This document shows positions 1-8,880 of a stretch of 64,000 nt of DNA, one piece after another (the stretch's first letter is position 1; every line of letters starts with the position of its first letter). The translations under genes were made by a program, and so were the position numbers. The notes beneath the pieces were generated by a model. It searched no databases, was not told the DNA's origin, and worked only from the letters and a program-made list of their open reading frames with translations. Source of the DNA: Homarus americanus (lineage: Eukaryota; Arthropoda; Malacostraca; Decapoda; Nephropidae). The DNA is taken from positions 2,651,971 through 2,715,970 of the forward strand of contig NW_024720711.1 of the NCBI RefSeq assembly GCF_018991925.1, written 5' to 3'.

Positions 1-130
1 TACTTTGTCTCAGCATTATGTCTCACTCACTTTGTCTCACCCATTCCCTATCTTACTTTGTCTCAGCATTATGTCTCACTCACCGTCTCACTCTCTTCTG
101 TGTCTCACCAGTTTTATGTCTATCTCATTT
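1..130. repeat. TCTCA-rich short tandem repeat at left edge
   Basis: The segment TACTTTGTCTCAGCATTATG occurs at 1 and again at 54, a 53-bp offset, each time followed by TCTCACTCAC. Further degenerate TGTCTCAC copies reach about 130. The array may continue left of the window. No coding signal is seen, and 131-278 is unremarkable AT-rich DNA. Confidence 0.75.
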
Positions 131-278
131 TGCCTCCTGGTAGGTGTCGCAGTAGAGTCAGTGCGCCGTTTCACATATTTTGTGGGAGAAAAGTGAAATA
201 TTCCAGATATAAAGCTCACTCCTTCCTCTCCTCCCTCAGGACTGGATATATTATTATTTACATATTGTGTTTGACAGT

Positions 279-393
279 ATGTGTGTGTATGGATGTGTGT
301 GTGTAGTGATGTGTACTTTTGTGTGTGTGTGTGTGTGTGTGGAAGGATGGGAATGGTGTGTGTGTGTGTGTTTTTTCTGGGTACCGGTAATAC

Positions 394-436
<43 letters not shown>
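279..436. repeat. Compound (GT)n and (GA)n microsatellite
   Basis: Interrupted GT runs span 279-370. After a short T run and unique spacer, an uninterrupted GA run follows at about 394-436. The two dinucleotide tracts lie close together but differ in strand composition. Confidence 0.95.
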
Positions 437-437
<1 letters not shown>

Positions 438-794
438 ACCTCTCATCTTCTTCACTCTCCACACTTCTCCAGAATAAACCGCTGAATTAGTTAATCATCT
501 TACGTTCGCCTTAATGAAATTTGCATCCGTTAAAACCGGGTCCCATAGCGTCTTCCTGAGGGTATTAATGCATTATTAATCGTATAATGGCGCTGCAATA
601 TAAAAATCAACGACAAGGAAAAATTTAACATCACTTTTATTGTAGTTTTGCTTTTGGAGCTTTGTTTATTTTTCTTTTTTTATCTTTTATTTTACGCGGA
701 GATCGGGGTTTTAGGCGGGCGGCAAGAGGCTTTCCGGCGCAATGTGATCAGCTGGCGGGTCACGTGATGTAAACAATAACCAAGACGGTCTAGC
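437..794. other. Low-repeat island with transcription-factor-like motifs; no gene seen
   Basis: This is about 350 bp of non-tandem DNA between two repeat blocks. It holds an octamer-like ATTTGCAT (519-526), a palindromic TAATGCATTA (566-575), a T-rich stretch (about 620-695) and a GC-richer part with a GGTCACGTGAT E-box (core 761-766). A regulatory role is inferred from motifs only, and such short motifs also occur by chance. No convincing reading frame is present. Confidence 0.4.
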
Positions 795-1436
795 TGGATG
801 ATGGGGAGGTGTGGAGTAGGCAGGGATGGGAGTGGAGTAGGACAGGATGGGGAGGTGGGAGGTGTGGAGAGGACAGGGGTGGGGGGAGGGGGAGGTGTGG
901 AGTAGGGCAGGGGATGGGGAGGTGGGGAGGTGTGGAGCAAGGGATGGGGAGGTGGGGGTGTGGGAGTGGACAGGGATGGGAGGTGGGGAGGTGTGGAGAG
1001 GACAGGATGGGAGGTGGGGGTGTGGGAGAGGGCAGGATGGGGAGGTGGGGGTGTGTGGAGTAGACAGGGATGGGAGGTGGGGGAGGTGTGGAGCAGGGAC
1101 AGGGATGGGGAGGTGGGGTGTGGAGTAGGGCAGGGATGGGGAGGTGGGGTGTGGCGCAGGACAGGATGGGAGGTAGGGGGTGGAGGGCAGGGATAGGAGG
1201 TGGGGAGGTGTGGAGTAGGACAGGATGGAGGTAGGGGTGTGGAGAGACAGGGATGGGAGGTGGAGTAGGACAGGGATGGGGAGGTGGGAAGGTGGAGAGT
1301 AGGGGATGGAGGTGTGGAGTAGGGCAGGGATAGGGAGGTAGGGTGGAGTAGTGCAGGGATAGGTAGGTAGGGGTGTGGAGTAGGGCAGGGATGGGAGGTA
1401 GGGGTGTGAGTAGGGAGGGGATAGAGGTGGGGATAT
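795..1436. repeat. G-rich minisatellite (GGGATGGGGAGGTG type)
   Basis: Tandem, imperfect copies of a roughly 30-40 bp unit built from GGGATGGGGAGGTG, GTGGAGTAGG and GACAGG. Almost all G is on the plus strand, so runs of GGG and GGGG recur every few bases and G-quadruplexes are plausible. Pro/Ser/His-rich minus-strand frames here are low-complexity by-products. Confidence 0.93.
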
Positions 1437-1660
1437 TGTGTTCGTTTCTCACTTAAAGACCTGACCCCCCTTTTTAACCTCTCTTGTGATACTTGACCCC
1501 CCACTTTGGCAGTAAAGGAGGGGACTTGAGTGTTTAACTTTATTTAACTGAGTGATTGACTTGCTGAAAAAAAAAATTGACTGGCTTGTTGATTATTTGG
1601 CTCACTGACTGACCTCTGACAGTTTAAATTTGACTTGAGTGTTCGACTGACTGGTTGAGT
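1437..1660. other. Non-tandem spacer; no gene seen
   Basis: Mostly unique sequence with loosely repeated ACTGACTGAC / TGACTTG words (about 1545-1650) and a short A9-type run near 1566. No feature is assignable. Confidence 0.5.
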
Positions 1661-1664
1661 GCAA

Positions 1665-1740
<76 letters not shown>

Positions 1741-1742
1741 AC
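1661..1742. repeat. (AC)n microsatellite
   Basis: About 70 bp of nearly pure AC dinucleotide, ending in ACAGACACACAG. Confidence 0.97.
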
Positions 1743-1884
1743 AGAGCCAGAAGGTAAGGAGAGACTGGCTAATCCCGAGGTCCCAGAGAGAGACTGGCTC
1801 CAGTTTCAACCTCTTTGTACACCACCTCCAGTCAGCCTCTCGTTCTCTACCACTGATTTGTTCCATTTTGTTTTGTTGGACGCT

Positions 1885-2095
1885 GTTGTACATTGTCTTT
1901 TGTACCATTATCTCCCTTAACAATGACTCTAGTACCAATGTTTTGTATCACTACATTTCTTGTACCAATGTCTTGTACCAGTGTCTTGTACCACTATTCT
2001 TGTACCAATATCTCGTACCACAACCTATTGTACCAATGTCCTGTACCATTGTCTCTTATTCCAATCTTTGTACCTATTTCTCGTACAAGTTTATC
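1885..2095. repeat. Degenerate TTGTACCAATGTC minisatellite
   Basis: TTGTACCA-type words recur about every 14-20 bp (for example near 1930, 1957, 1974, 1998, 2028). The phase is irregular, which points to an old array. Unique sequence lies at 1743-1884. Confidence 0.8.
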
Positions 2096-2118
2096 GTTAG
2101 CCCTTGTTTCACTGCTCG

Positions 2119-2233
2119 TTGAGAGGAAAGAGGAGAGGAAGGAAAGGGGAGAGGGAAGAGGAGAGGTAGAGAGAGGGGGAAAAGGAGAAGAGAGAAGGAG
2201 AGAGGAGGGGGGAAGAAGGAGAGAAGGTATGGG
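2119..2233. repeat. Purine (GGA/GAA) tract
   Basis: About 115 bp that is almost all A and G on the plus strand (GAGGAAAGG, GAGAGGGGG). It could form triplex DNA. Sequence at 2234-2383 is unique and pyrimidine-leaning. Confidence 0.85.
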
Positions 2234-2383
2234 CCCTTGGTAAGTAATGTGTGGTCGGTAATGAGAGAGTTAATTATCTCTTTCTCTCACTGTTATCTTT
2301 CATTCATTCCTGTCTATGTCTGTCTGTGTCTCTCCTGTCTTTCTTTTCATATTTATGTACGTATAAAATCTTACCCTCACAGT

Positions 2384-2850
2384 ACCTCTCACACCACCCC
2401 ACCTCACCTCCATCCCTCACACCTCCCCTCACTCCCTCCACCTACACCTTCACCTACACCCCACCCTCCACCTCCATCCTCCTCCATCCTCACACCTCCA
2501 CCCCCACACCCTCACCTGTACACTCCTCACACCCCCCCACCCTCACCTCCATCCTCACACCTCCACCTCACTCCCTCCCACACCCACCTTCACACCTACA
2601 CCCCCATCACACCTCCATCCTCACCTCCTCTCCTCCACACCTCCACCCTTACTCACTACAGTACACTCTCCTCCATCCTCTCCATCCTCCTCCCTCACAC
2701 CCACACCCCATCCTCACCCCTCACACCTCCCATCCTCACCTCCACCCTCCACTCCCTCCCCACCCCTACACCTTCCACCCTACCCCCACCCTCCACCTCC
2801 CATCCTCACACCTCCACCCTCCTCCCTCCCCTACACCTCCCCTCATAATT
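2384..2850. repeat. C-rich CACCTCCA minisatellite
   Basis: Imperfect repeats of CCTCACACCTCCA, CATCCTCAC and CTACACC words. The plus strand is nearly free of G. It abuts the conserved segment at 2840-2975, and a related arrangement recurs inverted at 5283-5540. Confidence 0.9.
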
Positions 2851-2975
2851 TACACTATCACCTGTACATTGTTTACCTGGGGTGTTTGGAGTACCAAAAA
2901 TGTCCCAGGCAGGGTTCGTGGTGTACTCAAGGGAAGATGTAGGTGTACTGTTGGGAGAGTAGTATTGGGAGATTA
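2840..2975 (+). mobile_element. Dispersed composite repeat, copy A (plus)
   Basis: A segment beginning TAATTTACACT and containing TGTTTACCTGGGGTGTTTGG (about 2870-2889). Its reverse complement recurs at about 5290-5430, again with CACCTCCAC repeats upstream. It therefore behaves as a dispersed element with a minisatellite head. No coding domain, terminal repeat or target duplication was identified, and its class is unknown. Confidence 0.6.
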
Positions 2976-3089
2976 ATGTTGGGAGAGAGGGGTGAAAGGT
3001 TAATAAGGATTGGTGAAAATTGTAATTTTTCTTCTTCTTGATTGGAAAGATTGATGACAATATCTAATAGAGGCTTAGTGCTATCTGGG

Positions 3090-3290
3090 CGCCATTAGTG
3101 TCACGTTTAAATCAGTTAGTTGAGTAGTTAGTTTGTTGGTGAAATAAATATAATATCGTCAATTAAGTTTGTTGAGAAAAAGGCCAGGCAGAGCAGTTAG
3201 TAGTTAGTTAGTTTGTAATGAGTTTTCTTGAATTAATCAGGTATTCCAAATTTAGTTAGTAATTAGTTTGTTAGTTTGTCAGGTAAAGGT
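3090..3290. repeat. AGTTAGTT-rich degenerate repeat
   Basis: Words such as GTTAGTTAGTTTG recur irregularly. This is a weak, old simple repeat within AT-rich sequence; 2976-3089 is unique. Confidence 0.6.
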
Positions 3291-3719
3291 AAAACCAAAG
3301 GTGAGGGAGAGTACTAAGTGGATTACTGAGGACCGGTGTCAACTTAGCGTCTGTCTGTCTTGTCTCAACACATTTGTTATGGATGACAATAAGGAGGGGG
3401 GAGGAGGGTGTATAGAAGGGATAGTGTAGGTTTCTGGTAAGAACCGCACTCACACACACAGCCTCAAGCCATTTTAATTTTTTCCTCGTGTTAATTAATC
3501 GAGACTGTGTGATTTGTGGCACCAGAGGAGTGAATGTGTGTGTGTGTGTGTGTGTGTGGTTTATTGAAAAAGTTCTGCAGCCCGAAAGGCTGAAAATATA
3601 CATTGGACATAAATGACTTATTACATACATTGGTGGTTTAACAAAAGCCTTCATTAGAAAGGTGAAGGAACATACAGTGAACAAACAGATTAATGTAGGT
3701 GTTGAACAGCAAACACGTA
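3291..3719. other. Mostly unique spacer with short (GT)n
   Basis: A short GT run lies at about 3534-3559. The rest is non-tandem. Minus-strand frames across it are interrupted and resemble no family I recognise. Confidence 0.5.
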
Positions 3720-4130
3720 GTGTAGTACTCAGGGCCTCGTGTAGTAATTCCTCACAGATGGTGTTATGAGGGGCCTCACGTGGTGTAGTAATTCCCTCAC
3801 CGATGGTGTTATGCGGGCCTCACGTGGTGTAGTAATTCCTCACAGATGGTGTTATGAGGGACATCACGTGGTGTAGTAGTTCCCACAGATGGTGTTATGA
3901 GGGCATCACGTGGTGTGATTCCTCACAGATGGTGTTATGAGGGCCCTCACGGGTGTAGTAATTCCCTCCAGATGGTGTTATGAGGGGCCTCACGTGGTGT
4001 AGTAATTCCTCACAGATGGTATTATGGGGCCTCACGTGGTGTAGTAATTCCCTCAAAGATGGTGTTATGAGGGCTCATGGTGTAGTAGTTCCCTCACAGA
4101 CGGTGTTCTATGGTGAGGTGTGGTCCCAGG
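3720..4130. repeat. 44-bp minisatellite carrying CACGTG E-boxes
   Basis: About nine imperfect copies of a 44-bp unit with the segments GATGGTGTTATGAGGG and CCTCACGTGGTGTAGTAA. Six copies keep an intact CACGTG; others have lost it by substitution or deletion. Small indels vary the unit length. It ends in a diverged copy near 4115. Confidence 0.93.
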
Positions 4131-4441
4131 CCTTCCTATCGTAGACGGATTAACACTTCGCTGGTTGTAGGTTAGGTCCGTTATCACCTGGTACCTGGGA
4201 CCTCACTGTGTGAAGGTAAAACTTGGGTACCACTGTTATATTGAGTTGCTCACCACAGACTTAAGCACTGTTCACCACTGTTCACCTCTGTTTAACACTG
4301 CTTTTCCTAAATGAAATAGTAACTTCTGGCGTGAACGTTGATATTCCGGTGGGGAGGAGGTTCAGGGAGGGATGGTATGGGCCAACAACAGTTGACCTGG
4401 CTGCTCGAGGCGCCAGGTACGTCTTGACCCTTCGGTGATCA

Positions 4442-4443
<2 letters not shown>
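4131..4443. other. Mostly unique spacer; no gene seen
   Basis: Contains a GGTTAGGTCC word and a few CACTGTTCACC repeats (about 4265-4295). No supported gene. Confidence 0.5.

Positions 4444-4493
<50 letters not shown>
4444..4493. repeat. (GT)n microsatellite
   Basis: About 50 bp of pure GT. Confidence 0.97.
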
Positions 4494-4495
<2 letters not shown>

Positions 4496-4560
4496 TGTTC
4501 ATATTCTTAACACTGCCTTCAGCCAATAGTACTCTGGCTTTTCTCGAAATAAACACAGAC

Positions 4561-4800
4561 ATAACACAAAGATGTCTTATTTTTTGGAGACCATCCGAGG
4601 AGAACTTTTGTCTATGTCTGTTTTTTTTGGAGACAATCGGGAGAAATTTTGGAGACCTGCTGAGTTGACTTTTGCCTATGTCTTTTAGGCCATCTCGGAC
4701 ACCATCTGAAGAACTTTAGAGACCAACTAGGGAAAACGTCTGGCCATGTCTCTATTTTTGAGAACATCTGAGAGTCTTATCTCAAAATTCTCCTATCACA
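4561..4800. repeat. Degenerate GGAGACCATC tandem repeat
   Basis: About four diverged copies of a 55-65 bp unit with TTTGGAGACCATC, GAGAACTTTTG and CTATGTCT segments. Divergence is high, so it is probably an old array. Confidence 0.7.
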
Positions 4801-4939
4801 AGTCATGGGATGTTTTTGTGTTATCTTCCATGTCTACTGCACTCGAGGGCGGTGCTAGCCATACTGAGAGCTGTTAATGAAACACTCTTTTATAATACTG
4901 TACAATACATGTAGTATCTTTTATCTGTACCTATATGTC

Positions 4940-5105
4940 TGTTTTGTATGTATGTATATAAATATGTACAGTATGTATGTGTGTATGTATGTATATGTAT
5001 GTATGTATATAATGTATACATATAAAATATCAGTGAAAGCCTAGATTGGTCTTCACAAAACTTCTCCTCCTCCTCCCTCCCTCCCTCTCCCTCCCTCCCC
5101 CTCCT
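4940..5105. repeat. TATG-type repeat followed by CTCC tract
   Basis: Interrupted TATG/TGTA tetranucleotides span about 4940-5020. A pyrimidine CTCC/CCCT tract follows at 5065-5105. Confidence 0.85.
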
Positions 5106-5282
5106 TTTGTCATCTGTGTTGAGACAAGACAGAGTTGGCAGTCCCTCAGTACCTCCTTTACAAATTAATTAACTAGCTAACTAAACTACAAGAGGTACAC
5201 AGTAATTAGACTCTTTTGTTTACTCAAACAAGAGTGAAATAAAGTTGATCAACCCCATAGTAATCCTCCCGCTAAATGTACA

Positions 5283-5540
5283 CTACCTCCTGCTTACACT
5301 CCCACTGCCTACACCTCCCCACTGTGCCTTAGTCTCTCCCTTGAACACCGACCCCTTCCCGGGACACCTCCTTGTGTACCCCCAAACACCCCAGGTAAAC
5401 AGTGGCCAGGTTAAAGTGTAAATTACAGGGTGTGGAGGTGTAGGTGTGAGGTGAAAGTGTGGAGGATGTAATGTGTGGGTATGGATATGGGTGAGGAGGG
5501 GGAGCAATGGTGTGTGGATGATAGGTGTCTGGAATTGTAA
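5283..5540 (-). mobile_element. Dispersed composite repeat, copy B (minus)
   Basis: Read on the minus strand, it starts in CACCTCCAC-type repeats (about 5430-5540), then TAATTTACACT and TGTTTACCTGGGGTGTTTGG (about 5383-5402), then a more divergent tail. The order matches copy A at 2840-2975. A loose pattern of GTGTGGAGG repeats marks the minisatellite head. Confidence 0.6.
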
Positions 5541-5813
5541 GTGTGGAGGGAGTGTGTAATTACAAAGTATGAGTACTGTAAGAATAGTAATAGTACTAAG
5601 TAAGCAATAATAAAACACTAAGGACAAAAGGCATCAATACAGCACTGCCCCAAACAATCACCTAAGGGCTACTCAGACTAGTAATAACCTTACCCTCAAT
5701 CTACCAACTCCACACGAGACTTTGTTATGGTTTATCCACCACCAAGTTTGTGAATTGAGAACAGCCTGTTCAGGAATTATATCGTGTTTGTGACACACCC
5801 TCACACCCCGGAC
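5541..5813. other. Unique spacer; no gene seen
   Basis: Non-tandem AT-leaning DNA. No motif or frame stands out. Confidence 0.4.
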
Positions 5814-6066
5814 GGATGGTTGGTTAGTTAGACAGATACACGGATGGTTGGTTGATTAGACAGACGCAGAGATGGTTGGTTGGTTAGACAGATACACGGA
5901 TGGTTAGTTGGTTAGACAGACACAAGGATGGTTGGTTAGTTAGACAGACGCACGGATGGTTGGTTGGTTAGACGGAATGCAACCGGTTGGTTGGTTGAAC
6001 CAGACACAAGGATGGTTGGTTAGTTAGACAGACGCAAGGATGGTTGGTTAGACAGACACACAGACG
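5814..6066. repeat. 28-bp minisatellite (GGATGGTTGGTTAGTT)
   Basis: Nine tandem copies of 28 bp: GGATGGTTGGTTAGTTAGAC plus an ACAGA(C/T)AC-type end. Substitutions alternate between GTTAGTT and GTTGGTT forms. The copy near 5980 is damaged. Confidence 0.95.
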
Positions 6067-6539
6067 GACTAAATAACAGCGTTACTAAGATCACCATTAT
6101 GTTACTAAGAGCACTATAATGATATCCTCAATCGTCGTCTCGATAGTGATCGCGCGTGACCTGTCGGTACACACGATCACAGAAAAAATATTTATACAGG
6201 GATTCAATAAACTTAAAAATGAAACACTACGACCCCTGTCTCGGTAGGGTTGTCAAAATCTTTCATCCGTTGTGTCATATTATTTCTTATAACATTGAAA
6301 GATATATATTTTTTTACTACGTACACGAGTTAATTATTTAATATTAAACCCTAACCTAACCAGACTGTACTGTGTGTGTGTGTGTAATAACCACAGCAGA
6401 GGCAGGACACAAGTGATTCCCTACAGCCTACCTTTGCAAGATATAATCAGATCTTTCCCAGCATCATACTGTAGAGAACTCTGAGAACCAGCTATACCCT
6501 GTGTACAAGGAAAATACATATCCTCCATTCAACTCAGTG
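6067..6539. other. Unique AT-rich spacer
   Basis: Holds a CCCTAACCTAACC telomere-like word at about 6347-6360 and a short GT run near 6370-6385. No gene can be supported; the only short open frame (6156-6341) has no recognisable domain. Confidence 0.5.
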
Positions 6540-6870
6540 AGGGTAGACTATGAATGAATGAATGTTAAACTATATGAGGTTAGATAGCAGACATATGAGC
6601 AGGGGGTCTGAGAGAAATAGACTATGTATAATTGAAGGTAAACTATAAGAGAGTTAGATGAGTAGACTATATGAGTTATGAGTCAGGTGAGAATAGACTA
6701 TGTATGAATGAAAAAAACATATGAGGTTAGATGAGGGTAGACTATACTAATTATAGAAGTCAGGTGAGGTAGACTATGTATGAATGAAGAATCAACCATA
6801 TGAGGTTAGATGAGGTAGACTAAAAATCAGATAGAGGTCAGGGTAGACTATATATGAGCAAGAGGCCAAT
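6540..6870. repeat. Degenerate GAGGTTAGATGAGGGTAGAC repeat
   Basis: About five diverged copies of a long unit combining ATGAGGTTAGATGAGG, GTAGACTATG and TATGAATGAA words. Spacing is irregular. Confidence 0.75.
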
Positions 6871-7549
6871 GAGAGACAGAGCCACAAGAGACAGAGCATA
6901 CACTACTTATAGTGAACATCATCAACACTAAAAAAAAAAACAAAAATATGCTTCTATCATAACATTTGTCACAATGACCAACACAAATTTTTCCTCATTT
7001 ATAAAATACAAAAAAGTTTTCAGTGTTATTATTGAACTTTTCACATTATATGCAGCAACACAACACAACACACAACACACACAACAAACAAAAAAAACAT
7101 TATTATAATAATATAGTTTATGTTATGAGACGATCAAGAAACAAGAATCCTGAACTGCCTCTTGCGTGACGTCACACGAGGTAAAATTAATAAGACCTAC
7201 CAAAAATGAACAACTTTATATATGAAACCAGTGGGATGAGCAAACACACAGTGATGCATAATTACAGACAACACTTAACCAATATCTGCTCAGTACTAAA
7301 TGATATAAATACAATTAAAAACACTAAAAACATGTACAAAGAAACACAAAGTTACACAGTATTACTATGTATGACGAAGGCTGAAAAACTAAAAGGTGAA
7401 TTGAACCTCCTGGACGATAAGCCCTGTTATAGTTGCAGAGGTCTAAGTCTGTATAAAAAAAAAAATCATTTATAATATTTACTGAAACATAGAATGGTTT
7501 ATTAACATAAATGCTGGCCACCGACAATTTATGTTATAGTAAATTATCT
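6871..7549. other. AT-rich unique stretch with short A runs; no supported gene
   Basis: Includes an ACAACACAACACAC repeat (about 7055-7085) and several A runs. An 89-codon frame at 7206-7475 is polar, lysine- and asparagine-rich, and matches no family I know. Nothing around it supports a gene. Confidence 0.5.
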
Positions 7550-7880
7550 CAAAACAATCGTCCAAAAGGGTTAAAACCATCGTCCGAAATGGTTAAAACA
7601 TAATCTCTAAAACCAAACCATTGACCAAACAGTTACACCACCAAAGAGTTAAAATATGTCTTAAAGTGTTAAAACCATCGTTCTACAAAACCATCGTCTT
7701 AAAACAATATAAATTTAAACCCAATAGGCAGCTAAACCATCGTCCTAAAGTGTTAAAATAATATCCATAAAGTGTTTAACTAACGTTCTAAGTTAAACCA
7801 TCATCCAAAAAGGGTTAAACCATTGTCATAAAAGCGATACAATATCATTACAAACATATTTTAAAAGAGTTAAAGAATAA
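7550..7880. repeat. Degenerate AAACCATCGTCC / GTTAAA repeat
   Basis: AACCATCGTC words alternate with AAAG(G/T)GTTAAAA at intervals near 23-30 bp, with many indels. It lies directly left of the large satellite. Confidence 0.8.
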
Positions 7881-7904
7881 GACCATACAACGGCTGTCTT
7901 GGTG

Positions 7905-8560
7905 ATAGCGGTGGTGGTGATACAGCGGCGGAGTGATGTTACGGCGGCCGGGGATGACATGGCGGCGGAGGGGATGCAATATGGCGGCGGGGGGGGGACA
8001 TGATACGGCGGAGGATGATTACGGCGGCGGGATGATGATTACGGCGGGGGGTTGATGACACGGCGGTGGTGGTAGTGATAACGGCGGCGGGGGTGATAAC
8101 ACGGCGGCGGGGTGATGATACGGCGGCGGTGGTGGTGATACAGCGGCGGGGGTGATGGATACGGCGGCGGGGTGATGATACGGCTGCGGTGGTGGTGATA
8201 CAGCGGCGGGGGTGATGATACGCAGGGGGTGGTGATGATACGGCGGCGGGGGATCTACGGCTGGGGTGATGATACGGCTGCGGTGGTGGTGATACCGGCG
8301 GCGGGGGGGTGAGATACGGCGGCGGGGGGGTGATTTTACGGCTGCGGGATGGTGATACGGCGGCGGGAGGTGATGATACTTTGCGGAAGTGGTGGGAGGG
8401 ATACAACGACGGAGCTGATGACCCAACAGCGATGGTGGTGACAGCGGCAGTGGCGGTACAGCGGCAATGGTGGTGATAGTACGTTGGTGGTGACCCAGCG
8501 GCGGGGTGATGTACATCCGCTGAGGTGATGATGCGGCGGTGGTGACCCAACGGCGGTAGT
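7905..8560. repeat. Large satellite, left CGGCGGCGGGG subfamily
   Basis: Tandem units of about 15-21 bp with GATACGGCGGCGGGGGTGAT and GATGATACGGCGGCGG forms. It is very CpG-rich, and it forms the left edge of one continuous 9.2-kb satellite. Copies are more heterogeneous than in the core. Confidence 0.9.
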
Positions 8561-8880
8561 GAAGACATACCGGTTTACAGTGGTGGTGACAGCGGCGGTG
8601 GTGGTGAGGGCGGCGATGGTGGTGACACAGTGGCGGTGGTGAAAATACGGCAGCAGTGGCGGTGACATAGGTTTAGTGTTGGTGTCACAGCCGACGGTGA
8701 TGATAAGCGGCAGTGGTGGTGATGCAGAGGCGGTAGGTGGTGATGCAGCGGGGTAGGGGTCAGCGGCTGTGGTTTTGTCACAGTGATGGTGGTGATGACA
8801 GCATGGCCAGGGTTTATACAACGGCGGTGGTGGTGACACTGTGGTAGTGGTGGTGACAGTGGTGGTGGTGGTGATTACAA
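8561..8880. repeat. Large satellite, diverged segment
   Basis: The same GGTGGTGA and CAGCGGC vocabulary but with broken periodicity and variable spacers, between the left subfamily and the homogeneous core. Confidence 0.85.

Noticed and set aside
7206..7475. 89-codon frame in unique DNA
   Set aside because: Length is within chance expectation for this composition, and no family resemblance or gene context is seen.
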